From assembly GCF_001989615.1 (NCBI RefSeq), contig NZ_CP019067.1:124001-188000 (forward strand): a DNA stretch of 64,000 bases, written 5' to 3'. The stretch's first letter is position 1. The number at the start of each line of letters is the position of its first letter. The translations under genes were made by a program, and so were the position numbers. Origin of the DNA: Halorientalis sp. IM1011 (GTDB lineage: Archaea > Halobacteriota > Halobacteria > Halobacteriales > Haloarculaceae). Shown one piece after another: positions 39,925 through 49,478 of the stretch. The notes beneath the pieces are model-generated. The model saw only the letters and a program-made list of their open reading frames with translations, was not told where the DNA came from and searched no databases.

Positions 39925-41556
39925 ATGGACACGTGGCAGCGCCGAACCGCGTACTACCTTCTCGCGCTCGGCGGGATCATGCTGGGCTACGCCTTGCTCT
40001 ACCACTGGGCGATGGCGACCTACGAGGGGATCGACCGCACCTTCCTGAAATCGCTCCAGATCGTCGTCGAGACGTTCACGACGACGGGGTTCGGCTCGGA
40101 CGCCTCGACGTGGGACACCTGGCAGACGAACCTGCTGGTGATCGTCATGGACCTGACCGGTGTGGTCTTGATCTTTCTCGCACTGCCGGTCCTGCTGTTC
40201 CCGATGTTCGAGGAGACGATTTCGACGACGCCGCCGACGGCAGTCGACGGGGTCGAGAATCACGTCGTGATCTGTGCCTACTCCACGCGCATCGAGATGC
40301 TCATCGACGAACTCGAGGTGTTCGACGTGCCCTACGTGGTCCTCGAACCGGACCGGGGGCGTGCCGCGGAGTTGATCGAGGACGGGGTGACGGCGATCCA
40401 CGGCGATCCGGAGTCGACGGAGACGCTCGAAGCGGCGAATCTGGAATCCGCGCGGGCGCTGGTCGCGGACGTGGACGACTCGACCAACGCCAGCATCGTG
40501 CTGACGGCCAAAGCCGTCGCTTCCGACGTGCGATGTATCACGTTCGTCGAGGACCCGGACATCGCGAGCTACCACCGCTACGCCGGAGCCGATCAGGTAT
40601 TCTCACCGCGGCGGCTCATCGGCGAGAGCCTCGCGAGCAAGGTGACGACCGGGATCACCGCCGAGGTCGGCGACGCCGTCGAGATCGGCGAGGACTTCGA
40701 GATCGTCGAGTTGCCGATCCTTTCGGACAGCGAACTGGTGGGCGAGACCATCGCCGAGAGCGGCATCCGCGAGCGAACCGGCGCGAACGTCATCGGCGCG
40801 TGGTTCCGGGGCGAGTTCACCAGCCCACCCTCGCCCGACGCGCGACTCGACGAACAGACCATCCTGCTCGTCGCCGGCCACGAGCGCCAGCTCGAACCAC
40901 TCAAGGAGATGACGCTCTCGGAGAAGCGCCGCCGTCGACGCGGGCACGTCGTCGTCTGCGGCCACGGCGAAGTCGGCTCGACCGTCAGAGAACGCGTCAG
41001 CGCCGAGGGCATCCCCTGTACGACAGTCGACAAGGAAGCAAACGGAGCCGTCGACATCGTCGGCGACGTGACCGAGAAGGACGTGCTCCGCGAGGCCGGT
41101 GTCGAGGACGCAAGCACGGTGATCCTCGCGCTGTCCTCGGACACGATGACGATCTTCGCGGCGCTCGTGGTGCGCGAGCTCAACCCCGACGTCGAGATTA
41201 TCGCCCGCGCCGACCAGACCGAGAGCGTCCGCAAACTCTACCGGGCGGGTGCCGACTACGTCCTGGCGCTGGCGACCGTCAGCGGCCGGATGCTCGCCTC
41301 GACCATCTTCGAGGAGGACATCATCTCCTACGACAAACAGGTCGAGGTCGTGCGGTTCGACGCGGGATCACTGGTCGGTGAGACGCTCACCGGTGCCGAC
41401 ATCCGCGCCGAGACTGGCTGTACCGTGATCGCAGTCGAACGAAGCGGCAAGGTGATCACCGATCTCTCACCGGACTTCGAGATTCGGGCGGGAGACGACG
41501 TGATCGTCGCCGGTCCCGACGAGAATATCACCGACTTCGCCGCCCGCTACAACTAG
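39925..41556 (+). CDS. Potassium channel with two RCK (TrkA-type) domains
   Basis: 543 residues. There is one helix at 8-30, a pore loop at about 48-55 (VVETFTTTGFGSDAST), and a second helix (LLVIVMDLTGVVLIFLALPVLLF), so a 2-TM channel with filter TTGFG followed by SD instead of the usual D. RCK-N/C 1 starts near 113 (NHVVICAYSTRIEMLIDEL) and RCK-N/C 2 near 341 (GHVVVCGHGEVGSTVRERV), both with Rossmann GxG-like loops. Two RCKs per chain suggest a tetrameric gating ring. It controls K+ flux, critical in salt-in haloarchaea. It is convergent with a lipoprotein gene, sharing the stop region CTAG. Confidence 0.88.
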   Translation: MDTWQRRTAYYLLALGGIMLGYALLYHWAMATYEGIDRTFLKSLQIVVETFTTTGFGSDASTWDTWQTNLLVIVMDLTGVVLIFLALPVLLFPMFEETISTTPPTAVDGVENHVVICAYSTRIEMLIDELEVFDVPYVVLEPDRGRAAELIEDGVTAIHGDPESTETLEAANLESARALVADVDDSTNASIVLTAKAVASDVRCITFVEDPDIASYHRYAGADQVFSPRRLIGESLASKVTTGITAEVGDAVEIGEDFEIVELPILSDSELVGETIAESGIRERTGANVIGAWFRGEFTSPPSPDARLDEQTILLVAGHERQLEPLKEMTLSEKRRRRRGHVVVCGHGEVGSTVRERVSAEGIPCTTVDKEANGAVDIVGDVTEKDVLREAGVEDASTVILALSSDTMTIFAALVVRELNPDVEIIARADQTESVRKLYRAGADYVLALATVSGRMLASTIFEEDIISYDKQVEVVRFDAGSLVGETLTGADIRAETGCTVIAVERSGKVITDLSPDFEIRAGDDVIVAGPDENITDFAARYN

Positions 41557-42383
41557 ACCTCGTCCGTCCACTCGGGTTCCTCGACCGTCGTCGAGTCGAT
41601 ATCGGAGAAGACGGCGCTGGCCTCGTAGCCGAAGGAGAACCCCTGCTCGGAGCCCGACGACGCGGTCAGGTAGGCCTCGTGGACGATTCCGTCTGAGTCG
41701 ACGAACACCGTGCCGTTGACCTCGGTGTCACCACCGATGTTCAGCTGACCCTCCGGGGTCTCCGTCACGGTTTCGAGGTCGTAGCGGACGAGTTCGGTCC
41801 CGTTGCGGGCGACCACGTCGGTCGCGTTGTACTCGCCCGAGCCGAGGATGGTCAGCAACACACTGCGACCGGTGAAGTTCGCGGGCGCAGTTTCGGCGTA
41901 CGGCGCGTCGACCGACGCCTGTGCGGTGCCGTACTCGACGCCGTCGGAGCCGTTGACCCGGTAAGCGGTCGTGCCGTCCGTGATGTAGGAGGTGAACGTG
42001 TCGCCCGAGTCGCCGCCGACGACGCGCGTCAGCGTCTCGTTACTGCTCGCCTCGTGTTCGATGGTGTACTCGATCCCGGCGCTCGCGGAGTTCGAACTCC
42101 CCCCGGCGCTGAACCCCGTGGTTCCAGAGAGCGTCACGCTGGACCCCGAGAGCGCGGATTCGTGTTCGTCCAGCAGCGTCGAGACGTTCTCGATCCCCGA
42201 GGGTGTGGCCCCGGCCGGGTAGGCGAAGGAACTCACCGTCGCCGTCTCCGATTCGATCGCCCGGTCGTCGTCACCGGAATCCGTGTCGGTCGCTGTCCCC
42301 TCTCCACCGAGCGGGCCACCCGCACACCCCGCGAGAGCGACGAGGACCGTCACCGCCAGCGTCGCGAGTACTCGTTTTCGCAT
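41553..42383 (-). CDS. Lipoprotein of the DUF7537-like haloarchaeal family
   Basis: 276 residues. The N-terminal signal KRVLATLAVTVLVALAGC has a lipobox ending at Cys20, but no twin arginine of the strict type (RKR), so Sec or Tat export is open. A low-complexity Asp/Thr/Gly spacer follows, then a beta-rich domain with ESALSGSSVTLSGTTGF, YRVNGSDGVEYG, TDVVARNGTELVRYDLE and EAYLTASSGSEQGFSFGYEA. Such proteins look like LolA-type shells and may bind lipid (inference). Function unknown. It shares its stop with the channel gene. Confidence 0.72.
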   Translation of the reverse strand: MRKRVLATLAVTVLVALAGCAGGPLGGEGTATDTDSGDDDRAIESETATVSSFAYPAGATPSGIENVSTLLDEHESALSGSSVTLSGTTGFSAGGSSNSASAGIEYTIEHEASSNETLTRVVGGDSGDTFTSYITDGTTAYRVNGSDGVEYGTAQASVDAPYAETAPANFTGRSVLLTILGSGEYNATDVVARNGTELVRYDLETVTETPEGQLNIGGDTEVNGTVFVDSDGIVHEAYLTASSGSEQGFSFGYEASAVFSDIDSTTVEEPEWTDEV

Positions 42384-42461
42384 GTCTTTCTATCGACAAC
42401 CGCCTTTTGTAAACGTATCGCCCGCATTATCTTTGCTGAGAGACGCGTGAACGGAAGGTCA

Positions 42462-43070
42462 TCAGTCGCCGGCGAGCCGTCGTCGAACGGAGAACGCCGT
42501 CGCGACGATCCACCCGGCCAGGGCCGCCGCCCCGACGATCTCCGGTACTGCTAGCCCCGGCCGCGAGAACTCCCCGGTGAGTCCCCACACGGCCCACGCA
42601 CCGGCGTTCAGGACGCCCAGCCCGATCGTCGTGCCGCCGCGGGTCCGCTCGCCGGCGAGCAGGTTTCCAGTACCGTACACCCACAGCGCGAGCGACAGGA
42701 GGACGTAAAAGGAGACGGCGACGACGAAGTGAGCGGCCTGTGGCATCGGGAACACGCCGATCCCCGCCATCGAGATCGAGGTGAGTCCGAAGAGGGCGAT
42801 GCCGGCGAGTTCGACGAGGTTCCGGGCCGCGAGGAACAGCGCGTATCCGAACCCGAGCGCCACGAGTCCGCCGGCTATCAGGCCGCCGTTGAACAGCAGC
42901 CGAGTCAGATCCGTCGCGACGGGGCCGGTCGGCGCGCCCAGTTCCGAGAGCGCGTGTCCGGTCCACGTGAACGCCGGGGAGACGAGCGTCGCGAGCAGGA
43001 GGCCGCCGAACGAGAGGATCGGAGCGAGCAACCCGGCCCACACGCTCGCTCGCTCGACCGTGTTCGTCAT
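42462..43070 (-). CDS. DUF998-type membrane protein
   Basis: 202 residues with six helices. The pattern WAGLLAPILSFGGLLLATLVSPAFTWTGHALSELGAPTGP then LFNGGLIAGGLVALGFGYAL fits DUF998, in which a HALSxLG motif follows the first helix. No reaction is known. The ATG at 43070 is chosen; the longer upstream frame reads into promoter-like sequence. Divergent from the TlpA-like gene. Confidence 0.78.
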   Translation of the reverse strand: MTNTVERASVWAGLLAPILSFGGLLLATLVSPAFTWTGHALSELGAPTGPVATDLTRLLFNGGLIAGGLVALGFGYALFLAARNLVELAGIALFGLTSISMAGIGVFPMPQAAHFVVAVSFYVLLSLALWVYGTGNLLAGERTRGGTTIGLGVLNAGAWAVWGLTGEFSRPGLAVPEIVGAAALAGWIVATAFSVRRRLAGD

Positions 43071-43199
43071 AGAATCGTTGTCAGATCGACTCGTAATCAA
43101 CGGTTCGGTCTCTACGCGGCGTTCGGCGACGCTCGCGGTCGTGTATCGGGCGCTCACGATGACGCGCCTTTTTTCTACACGCGGCTCCGACGCCCGAGT

Positions 43200-43733
43200 A
43201 TGCGCGGGTACGACCGTCGGACGTTCCTCGCCGCGACAGGCGCAGCAGTGACAGCCCTGAGCGGGTGTACGCAACTCCCCGGCACCCGTGACGCGCCGGG
43301 CGCGAGCGAGGGGGAAAGCTCCGGGGGTGGCCAGCAGACCCTCGACACGCTCGACGTGGGCGGTTCGCCCGGCGAGTCGATGGCGGTCGTCCCGGACGGA
43401 ACGGTGACGCTGCTCGACTTCTTCGCGACCTACTGTGCCCCCTGCAAGCCCCAGATGGCGGAGTTGCGGGAGGTGCGGTCGGCGTTCCCCGACGTACACA
43501 TGCTGTCGATCACCTGGGAGCGGGACGAGCCGACCGTGCGCTCGTTCTGGAACGAGTACGACGGCACGTGGCCCGTGGCGATGGATCCCGAGGTCGAGAC
43601 GGGGCCGACCTACGGCGTCGAGGCGCTCCCGACGATGATCGTCCTCGACGCCGACGGAACCGAGACCTGGCGAGACAAGGGCCTCGCCGAGGCGGCGACC
43701 ATCGAGGCGGAACTGGAGGCGGCCCGGCAGTGA
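43200..43733 (+). CDS. Tat lipoprotein with thioredoxin/TlpA-like fold
   Basis: 177 residues. The N-terminus has a twin-arginine signal DRRTFLAATGAAVTALSGC with lipidated Cys23, then a disordered linker. The thioredoxin-like domain has VTLLDFFATYCAPCKPQM with the active-site CAPC and VEALPTMIVLDADG containing the cis-Pro. It is probably a membrane-anchored thiol reductase facing outward. ccdA overlaps its end (GTGA), so CcdA likely feeds it electrons from the cytoplasm. The ATG at 43200 is used. Confidence 0.9.
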   Translation: MRGYDRRTFLAATGAAVTALSGCTQLPGTRDAPGASEGESSGGGQQTLDTLDVGGSPGESMAVVPDGTVTLLDFFATYCAPCKPQMAELREVRSAFPDVHMLSITWERDEPTVRSFWNEYDGTWPVAMDPEVETGPTYGVEALPTMIVLDADGTETWRDKGLAEAATIEAELEAARQ

Positions 43734-44443
43734 CCGACATCGGGGTGGCCCGGCTGGGGTGGGCGTTCACCCTCGGGACCGCCACCTTCTTCGCTCCCTG
43801 TGCGTTCCCACTGTTGCCCGGCTACGTGGCCTACTACCTCGGTACGTCCGAGACGGATTCGGCCGGCGGGTCGCGGGCGACTCGCCTGGGACGAGCCGCC
43901 GGGGTCGGCCTGCTCGTGAGTCTCGGCTTCGCGCTGGTGTACGGGGCGCTCGGGCTTTTGCTTGCGGCGGTCGGGCCGCGGATCGTCGAGAACATCGCGG
44001 CGCTCGAACTCGTCGTCGGACTGGCACTGATCGTCGTCGGTGGCGTGATGGCGACGGGCCGGTTTCAGGTGGCTACCCTCCACGTACCGCTCCCTGAACG
44101 TCGGCGCTCCGCTGCTGGCTACGTGCTGTTCGGCGTCGTCTACGCCGCGGCGGCCGCGGGCTGTACTGCGCCGCTGTTTCTGGGGGTGTCCTTCGAAGCG
44201 GTGACGACCGGCCCCGTCGCGACCGTGGCGACACTGGGCGCGTACGCCGCCGGAATGAGCGTCCTGATGGTCGGCGTCACGACCGCGACGGCGCTGGGTC
44301 GTGACACACTCCTGCGCCGGCTCTCGGGCGCGACCGGCCGGATTTCGCGGGTCGCCGGCGCGGTCGTCGTGCTGGCTGGGCTGGTCCAGTTGTACTACTT
44401 CCTCGTGGTCTTCGACGGACTGGCGACGCTCGGGCTGGCCTGA
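43730..44443 (+). CDS. ccdA: CcdA/DsbD-type transmembrane thiol-electron carrier
   Basis: 237 residues from a GTG overlapping the TlpA-like stop. Six helices, with conserved cysteines in FFAPCAFPLLPGY (helix 1) and AAAAGCTAPLFLG (helix 4), match the CcdA pair that shuttles reducing equivalents across the membrane. It partners with the preceding lipoprotein, for example to reduce apocytochrome c or metal-centre cysteines such as CuA. No cytochrome c maturation genes lie beside it, although a CoxB gene is 11 kb away. Confidence 0.9.
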   Translation: MTDIGVARLGWAFTLGTATFFAPCAFPLLPGYVAYYLGTSETDSAGGSRATRLGRAAGVGLLVSLGFALVYGALGLLLAAVGPRIVENIAALELVVGLALIVVGGVMATGRFQVATLHVPLPERRRSAAGYVLFGVVYAAAAAGCTAPLFLGVSFEAVTTGPVATVATLGAYAAGMSVLMVGVTTATALGRDTLLRRLSGATGRISRVAGAVVVLAGLVQLYYFLVVFDGLATLGLA

Positions 44444-44451
44444 CGACCGGC

Positions 44452-44589
44452 TCAGTGCTGGTCGCTCTCGGCGTCGAACAGACCCCTGATCGGCACCTCG
44501 TTGTCGGTCGCGAACGTCAGCGGTGCGTCGCCGCTCTCGTCGTCGGTGATCGTCGGGCGGGTCGTCGGTGTCGGTGTGTGGGTGCTCAT
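44452..44589 (-). CDS. Small acidic hypothetical protein (45 residues)
   Basis: A complete ATG-to-TGA frame on the minus strand. It has a Thr/Pro-rich start (STHTPTPTTRPTITDDE) and then LTFATDNEVPIRGLFDAESDQH, with a haloarchaeal acidic composition. It ends 8 bp from the ccdA stop. A TATA-like TTTATTATAG lies about 110 nt upstream (about 44700), so a leader would be needed. I recognise no family. The composition supports coding but the shortness limits confidence. Confidence 0.45.
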   Translation of the reverse strand: MSTHTPTPTTRPTITDDESGDAPLTFATDNEVPIRGLFDAESDQH

Positions 44590-44744
44590 CGTGATATGTG
44601 CGGGCTGCGGTCTGCGAGCGATACCGGATCCGTCAGGAGAGAAGGGAACAGTGCCCGCATACGATCGGAATCATCGTGACAGGTAGGGGTAGTCGGCTAT
44701 CTATAATAAATGTTCCTGCTAAATCAGGCATCCGGGAATTCGAT

Positions 44745-46913
44745 TCATTCCGGGCGGTCGGTCGCCGCGAGTGCGGTCTCGAAGTGTTCGGCACCAATGA
44801 CGACTTCGTCGGCCCGTTCGGTGGCCTCGGTCGGGCCGTGTTCGCGGGCGAACTCGCGGATGGCGCGCATCGAGGCGTCCCGGACGAGCGCGTCCAGGTC
44901 CGCGCCGGAGTACCCCTCGGTCTCGCCGGCGAGATCGACCAGCGACACGTCCTCGCCGATCGGTTTCTCGTCGGTGTGGACCGCCAGAATCTCCCGGCGG
45001 GCGTCGGCGTCCGGGTTCGGTACCTCGACGTGTTCCTCCAGTCGCCCCGGCCGAAGGAGGGCGGGATCGAGCGCGTCACGACGGTTCGTCGCCGCCAGCA
45101 CGACGAGATTGGGATTGTCCGTCAGCCCGTCGAGTTCGGTCAGGAGTTGGGAGACGACGCGTTCGGTCGCCTCGCCGGTCTCGCCGCGCCGCCCCGCGAT
45201 GGCGTCGATTTCGTCGAAGAAGACGATCGAGGGCGCGGCCTGCCGGGCGCGCTCGAACACCTCCCGTACCGCCTTCTCGCTCTCGCCGACGTACTTGTCG
45301 AGCAGTTCCGGACCGGCCACGTGGACGAAGTTCACGTCGCTCTCGCCGGCCAGCGCCCGCGCGAGCAGGGTCTTTCCCGTCCCCGGCGGGCCGTACAGCA
45401 GGACACCGGAGGGTGGGTCGGTCTTCGTGGCCTCGAACAGTTCGGTGTAGGCGAGGGGCCACTCGACGGCCTCGGTGAGCCGATCCTTGGCCTCGTCCAG
45501 TCCGCCCACGTCGTCGAACGAGATCGCCGGCGACTCGGCGACGTACTCCCGCATCGCGGAGGGGTCGACCGCCGCCAGCGCCGCCTCGAAGTCCTCGCGG
45601 GTGACTTCGGGTTCCTCCCGGGTGCGCCGGAGCGCCGACATCGCCGCCTCGGTCACCAGCGACTGGAGATCCGCGCCGACGAACCCGTGTGTGCGGGCGG
45701 CCAGCCGATCGAGATCCACGTCCTCGGCGAGTGGCATCCCGCGCGTGTGGACCTCGATGACCTCGTGGCGACCGGTCTCGTCGGGGACGCCGATCTCGAT
45801 CTCTCGGTCGAACCGGCCGCCACGCCGTAGCGCCGGGTCGATGCTGTCCACCCGGTTAGTCGCGCCGATGACGATCACCCGGCCGCGGTCCTCCAGTCCA
45901 TCCAGAAGGGTCAGCAACTGGGCGACCACGCGATTCTCCATGTCGGCGTCCTCGTCGCGCTGGCCAGCGATGGAATCGATCTCGTCGACGAAGAGGATCG
46001 CCGGCGCGTTGGCTTCGGCCTCCTCGAAGGCCTCCCGGAGTCGCTCCTCGCTTTCCCCCTTGTACTTCGAGACGATCTCGGGGCCGGAGATGGTCTGGAA
46101 ATGGGCGTCGACCTCGTTCGCCACGGCGCGGGCGATCAGCGTCTTCCCGGTGCCGGGCGGGCCGTAGAGGAGGACGCCCTTCGGCGGGTCGATCCCGAGC
46201 CGGCGGAACAGGTCCGGCTCGGAGAGCGGAAGCTCGATCATCTCCCGTACCATGTCGAGTTCGTCGTCGAGCCCGCCGATGTCCTCGTAGGTCGCGCCCA
46301 GATCCTCGGGTTGCCCGGCGGCCCCCGCGGCCTCCTCGGTTTCTGCGCCGGCATCGGTGTCTGCGTCGCGATCGGAAGCGTCGCCCGGGATGGCGTCCCC
46401 GGCCGGCGCGCCGTCGCCCAGATCGAGGTCGATCCCGGGCAGGACGGTAACCTCGGTGTCCTCGACCACCCTGACGGGGCCGTCGGGGTCGGTCAGGGAG
46501 ACGACCACGACGCCCAGTCCGTCGACGTGGACGCGTTCACCTTCCCGGATCGGGCGGTCGAGGAGGGCGTCCGCGACGAGGGCGTCGGTGTCGGTGTCCT
46601 CGGGGAGGGACTCGGTGGGGCGGACGGAGACGATGGCGGCGTCGTCGACTGAGGTGGTGGCGACGGTGACGGTGTCGCCGACGTTGACGCCGGCGTTGGC
46701 GCGCGTGTCGGCGTCGATCCGGACCACGTCGTCGGCATCGTCGGTGGGCCAGACCTTCGCCACGGTCTCGCGGTCGCCCCGGACGACGACGGGGTCGCCG
46801 CTGAGCACGCCCAGTCGGCGGCGCGCGGGTTCGGGAAGCCGGGCCACGCCCCGGCCGGCGTCGCGCTTGTCGGCCCCGGCGACCGTCAACTCGACGCCGT
46901 GCTCGTCGGTCAT
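44745..46913 (-). CDS. Cdc48/VCP-type AAA+ ATPase with two AAA domains
   Basis: 722 residues. The N-terminal double-psi barrel (about 1-90, [19 protein letters not shown]) and following domain are typical of Cdc48. An acidic Ala/Asp/Glu linker precedes D1 with Walker [12 protein letters not shown] (about 251), Walker [11 protein letters not shown] and an SRH region. D2 has Walker [12 protein letters not shown] (about 509) and [15 protein letters not shown]. It unfolds proteins using ATP, often for the proteasome. It ends ATDRPE with no hydrophobic-Tyr-X tail, so direct docking to the 20S proteasome is not supported. One of several Cdc48 paralogues usual in haloarchaea. Confidence 0.9.
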   Translation of the reverse strand: MTDEHGVELTVAGADKRDAGRGVARLPEPARRRLGVLSGDPVVVRGDRETVAKVWPTDDADDVVRIDADTRANAGVNVGDTVTVATTSVDDAAIVSVRPTESLPEDTDTDALVADALLDRPIREGERVHVDGLGVVVVSLTDPDGPVRVVEDTEVTVLPGIDLDLGDGAPAGDAIPGDASDRDADTDAGAETEEAAGAAGQPEDLGATYEDIGGLDDELDMVREMIELPLSEPDLFRRLGIDPPKGVLLYGPPGTGKTLIARAVANEVDAHFQTISGPEIVSKYKGESEERLREAFEEAEANAPAILFVDEIDSIAGQRDEDADMENRVVAQLLTLLDGLEDRGRVIVIGATNRVDSIDPALRRGGRFDREIEIGVPDETGRHEVIEVHTRGMPLAEDVDLDRLAARTHGFVGADLQSLVTEAAMSALRRTREEPEVTREDFEAALAAVDPSAMREYVAESPAISFDDVGGLDEAKDRLTEAVEWPLAYTELFEATKTDPPSGVLLYGPPGTGKTLLARALAGESDVNFVHVAGPELLDKYVGESEKAVREVFERARQAAPSIVFFDEIDAIAGRRGETGEATERVVSQLLTELDGLTDNPNLVVLAATNRRDALDPALLRPGRLEEHVEVPNPDADARREILAVHTDEKPIGEDVSLVDLAGETEGYSGADLDALVRDASMRAIREFAREHGPTEATERADEVVIGAEHFETALAATDRPE

Positions 46914-46960
46914 GCGCGACCCTACCCGCGCCACAGCCTTCAGGTTTCCCCGGAGAAACG

Positions 46961-46968
46961 CATATACC
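46961..46968 (+). promoter_or_regulatory. TATA box of the zinc microprotein gene
   Basis: CATATACC is 23-30 nt before the ATG at 46991. It lies between the divergent cdc48 gene and the microprotein and supports the reality of a gene only 135 bp long. Confidence 0.65.
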
Positions 46969-46990
46969 GCCGGGCGTACCACTCTCTCGC

Positions 46991-47125
46991 ATGGTCGTGC
47001 AAACGCAGCGCGACGACGTGACCTGGTACAAATGCGAGGAGTGCGGGCTCATGTTCGACGAGAAAGAGGACGCCCGCGCCCACGAGAGCGACTGCGACGG
47101 GGAGGATCCGTCTTACATCCAGTGA
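46991..47125 (+). CDS. Zinc-binding microprotein (44 residues, DUF7128-like)
   Basis: ATG to TGA, encoding a 44-residue peptide with [20 protein letters not shown], a later Cys (ESDCDG) and the end DPSYIQ. CxxC plus His and Cys form a C2H2/C2HC-like zinc finger. The strong promoter 23-30 nt upstream, the compact zinc motif and the haloarchaeal composition make it a confident small gene. I recall the pattern as DUF7128. It may bind nucleic acid or protein; no function is known. XPB follows on the same strand. Confidence 0.85.
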   Translation: MVVQTQRDDVTWYKCEECGLMFDEKEDARAHESDCDGEDPSYIQ

Positions 47126-47196
47126 GCACACCGGGTGTTTTCTCCGACGTTCGCGGGACGTAAGCCGTTTGTCCGTCCGCGGCCAAGCGACGGGCA

Positions 47197-49200
47197 GTGA
47201 CCGACAGCGACGACACCGGCGGCACGAATGCCGAACGCGAGAGTGACCAGCTCGACGATCCGTCGGCGACCGACGAGAACGGCGACGAGGCGGCGCTCCT
47301 CGACACCGAGACGTTCGCCGACGTGGTTCAGGAGATCGGCCGCCCCGTCGTCACTGCCAGTCGCGTCGCGCAGACGCTCGACTGCACGCAGGAGGTGGCC
47401 AGCACCGAACTGGATCGGCTGGCCGACGAGCGCGCGGTCGACCGGCTCGACGTGTCCGCCGATCCCGTCGTCTGGTATCCCACGGACTGGGCGGACCTCG
47501 TCGACCGCGAACGGGTGATCCTCTTTCCCGGCCGCCGCGAGATCGTCGTCGACCACCCGACCCAGTTCACACGCGCACAACTCTCACAGTTCGCCCACCT
47601 CGTCGACACGACCCACCGCGGGGGCTACCTCTACGAACTCCGACGCGAGGACATCTGGGGCGCGCCGTACGACGACTTCGAGGATCTGCTCGGGACGGTC
47701 AGAGACGTACTGCCAGAGCGCTCGCCCGAACTGGAGGAGTGGCTCGAAGACCAGTGGAAACGCGCCCACCGCTTCACGCTCAAGACCCACGAGGACGGCT
47801 ACGTCGTCCTCGAAGCCGCGACGGACTCGCTGATGGGCAACGTCGCCCGCGAGAAACTGGACGACGGACAGCTCCGGGCGGCCATCTCCGACACCGAGAG
47901 CTGGGTCGCCGAGGAGGCCGTCGCCGAGGTCAAGCGAACCCTCTATGAGGCCGGCTACCCGGTCCAGGACGAACGGGATCTGGACACCGGGGAGGCTCTG
48001 GAGCTGGAGTTGAACCTCGATCTCCGGGACTACCAGCACGAGTGGGTGAGCGAGTTCATGGAGACCAAATCCGGCGTGCTGGTGGGGCCACCCGGCGCGG
48101 GCAAGACCGTCGCGGCGCTGGGCATCCTCGAACGCGTCGGCGGCGAGAGCCTGATCCTCGTCCCGAGTCGGGAACTGGCCGGCCAGTGGCGCGAGGAGAT
48201 CCTCGCGCGGACGACGCTGACCGAGGAGCAGGTCGGCGAGTACCACGGCGGCGAGAAGACCGTCGCCCCGGTCACCATCGCCACCTACCAGACCGCGGGG
48301 ATGGACCGACACCGCCAGCTGTTCGACAGCCGCGAGTGGGGGCTGGTGATCTACGACGAGGTCCACCACATTCCGGCCTCGGTAGCGCGACGCAGCGCGG
48401 ACCTCCAGACCAAACACCGCCTCGGCCTCTCCTCCTCGCCCGTCCGGGAGGACGACAGGGAAGAGGAGATCTACACGCTGATCGGGCCGCCCATCGGAAC
48501 GGACTGGGACGCGCTGTTCGAGGCCGGCTTCGTCGCCGAGCCGGAGGTCGAGATCCGATACGTCCCCTGGGTCGACGACGACGCCCGCAACCAGTACGTG
48601 AGTGCGGACGGCCACGAGCGCCGCCAGCAAGCGGCGACGAACCCGGCCAAACGGGAGGAGGTCCGCCACATCCTCTCCCGGCACCCCGACAAGAAGGCGC
48701 TCGTCTTCTGTGACTACCTCGACCAGGGTCGGGAGCTGTCGGCGTATCTCGACGTACCTTTCGTCAACGGTCAGATGCCACACAGCCGCCGCGAGCGACT
48801 GCTCGACGAGTTCCGCCGGGGCGACCGCGACACGCTGCTGGTCTCCCGAGTCGGCGACGAGGGGATCGACCTGCCCGACGCCGAGCTAGCAGTCGTCGCC
48901 TCCGGTCTCGGCGGATCGCGTCGGCAGGGAGCCCAGCGCGCCGGGCGGACCATGCGACCTGAGGGGCGGTCGCTGGTCTACGTACTGGCGACCCGGGGCA
49001 GCCGCGAGGAGGACTTCGCACAGCGACGGATGCGCCACCTCTCCTCGAAGGGCGTCCGCGTCTCCGAGGCCGAGGCGGAGGCGGTCGGCGACGACGATGC
49101 GGATGGTGACGGCGAGAACGAGGGTGACGCTGACGACGGGGATGCCACTGACCACGAAAACGACGGCACTGTCGATAGCGAGACCGACAACAGTGGCTAA
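47197..49200 (+). CDS. XPB/Rad25-type DNA helicase
   Basis: 667 residues from a GTG. The N-terminal 280 residues contain a damage-recognition-like region. Helicase motifs are: Walker A VGPPGAGKTVAAL (about 298), Ia ILVPSRELAGQW, II YDEVHH (about 387, DEVHH in place of DEAH), III GLSSSPVR, IV ALVFCDYLDQGR, and V/VI DEGIDLPDAELAVVASGLGGSRRQGAQRAGRTMRP. This set fits archaeal XPB, a 3'-5' helicase of nucleotide excision repair, often paired with the nuclease Bax1, which is not seen here. The C-terminal 60 residues are an acidic Asp/Glu/Gly tail. Confidence 0.88.
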   Translation: MTDSDDTGGTNAERESDQLDDPSATDENGDEAALLDTETFADVVQEIGRPVVTASRVAQTLDCTQEVASTELDRLADERAVDRLDVSADPVVWYPTDWADLVDRERVILFPGRREIVVDHPTQFTRAQLSQFAHLVDTTHRGGYLYELRREDIWGAPYDDFEDLLGTVRDVLPERSPELEEWLEDQWKRAHRFTLKTHEDGYVVLEAATDSLMGNVAREKLDDGQLRAAISDTESWVAEEAVAEVKRTLYEAGYPVQDERDLDTGEALELELNLDLRDYQHEWVSEFMETKSGVLVGPPGAGKTVAALGILERVGGESLILVPSRELAGQWREEILARTTLTEEQVGEYHGGEKTVAPVTIATYQTAGMDRHRQLFDSREWGLVIYDEVHHIPASVARRSADLQTKHRLGLSSSPVREDDREEEIYTLIGPPIGTDWDALFEAGFVAEPEVEIRYVPWVDDDARNQYVSADGHERRQQAATNPAKREEVRHILSRHPDKKALVFCDYLDQGRELSAYLDVPFVNGQMPHSRRERLLDEFRRGDRDTLLVSRVGDEGIDLPDAELAVVASGLGGSRRQGAQRAGRTMRPEGRSLVYVLATRGSREEDFAQRRMRHLSSKGVRVSEAEAEAVGDDDADGDGENEGDADDGDATDHENDGTVDSETDNSG

Positions 49201-49231
49201 CGAGTTCGGGACAGCGCGAAGGACGGGATAG

Positions 49232-49465
49232 TCACTGTGTCGGCCGAATCGGCGGGTTGACGAACAGCGCGTCCAGCAGTGCGAGTGCGCCGACTGCCGA
49301 CGCGCCGGTTAGCGTCGTCCGGAACGGAACGGACAGCAGGTACCCGAGGACGACGCTCAGCAGGAACACCACCGGAATGAACGCGAGCACCAGATCGTAT
49401 CGCGACAGGGAGTCCAGCGTCTCGAATCCGATACGATCAGAACGAGTGTTGTCACTCCGGAGCAT
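49232..49465 (-). CDS. Small two-helix membrane protein
   Basis: 77 residues from the ATG at 49465. There are two hydrophobic helices (VLAFIPVVFLLSVVLGYLLSV and LTGASAVGALALLDALFV) and a short tail ending PPIRPTQ. A strong ribosome-binding sequence, GGAGGTGA (49471-49478), lies 5 nt before this ATG, which decides the start over GTG 49498. Function unknown. Confidence 0.7.
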   Translation of the reverse strand: MLRSDNTRSDRIGFETLDSLSRYDLVLAFIPVVFLLSVVLGYLLSVPFRTTLTGASAVGALALLDALFVNPPIRPTQ

Positions 49466-49470
49466 CGGTG

Positions 49471-49478
49471 TCACCTCC
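49471..49478 (-). promoter_or_regulatory. Ribosome-binding site of the 49465 membrane gene
   Basis: GGAGGTGA on the minus strand, 5 nt before the ATG at 49465. It is complementary to the 16S rRNA 3' end and is unusual here because most genes in the window are leaderless. Confidence 0.7.

Noticed and set aside
43068-43499. Longer N-terminus of the DUF998 protein
   Set aside because: The extension overlaps the start and promoter of the divergent TlpA-like gene and has no signal or membrane character.
44745-46913. Cdc48 paralogue as a proteasome-docking unfoldase
   Set aside because: The C-terminus lacks the hydrophobic-Tyr-X tail, so docking is not supported by sequence.
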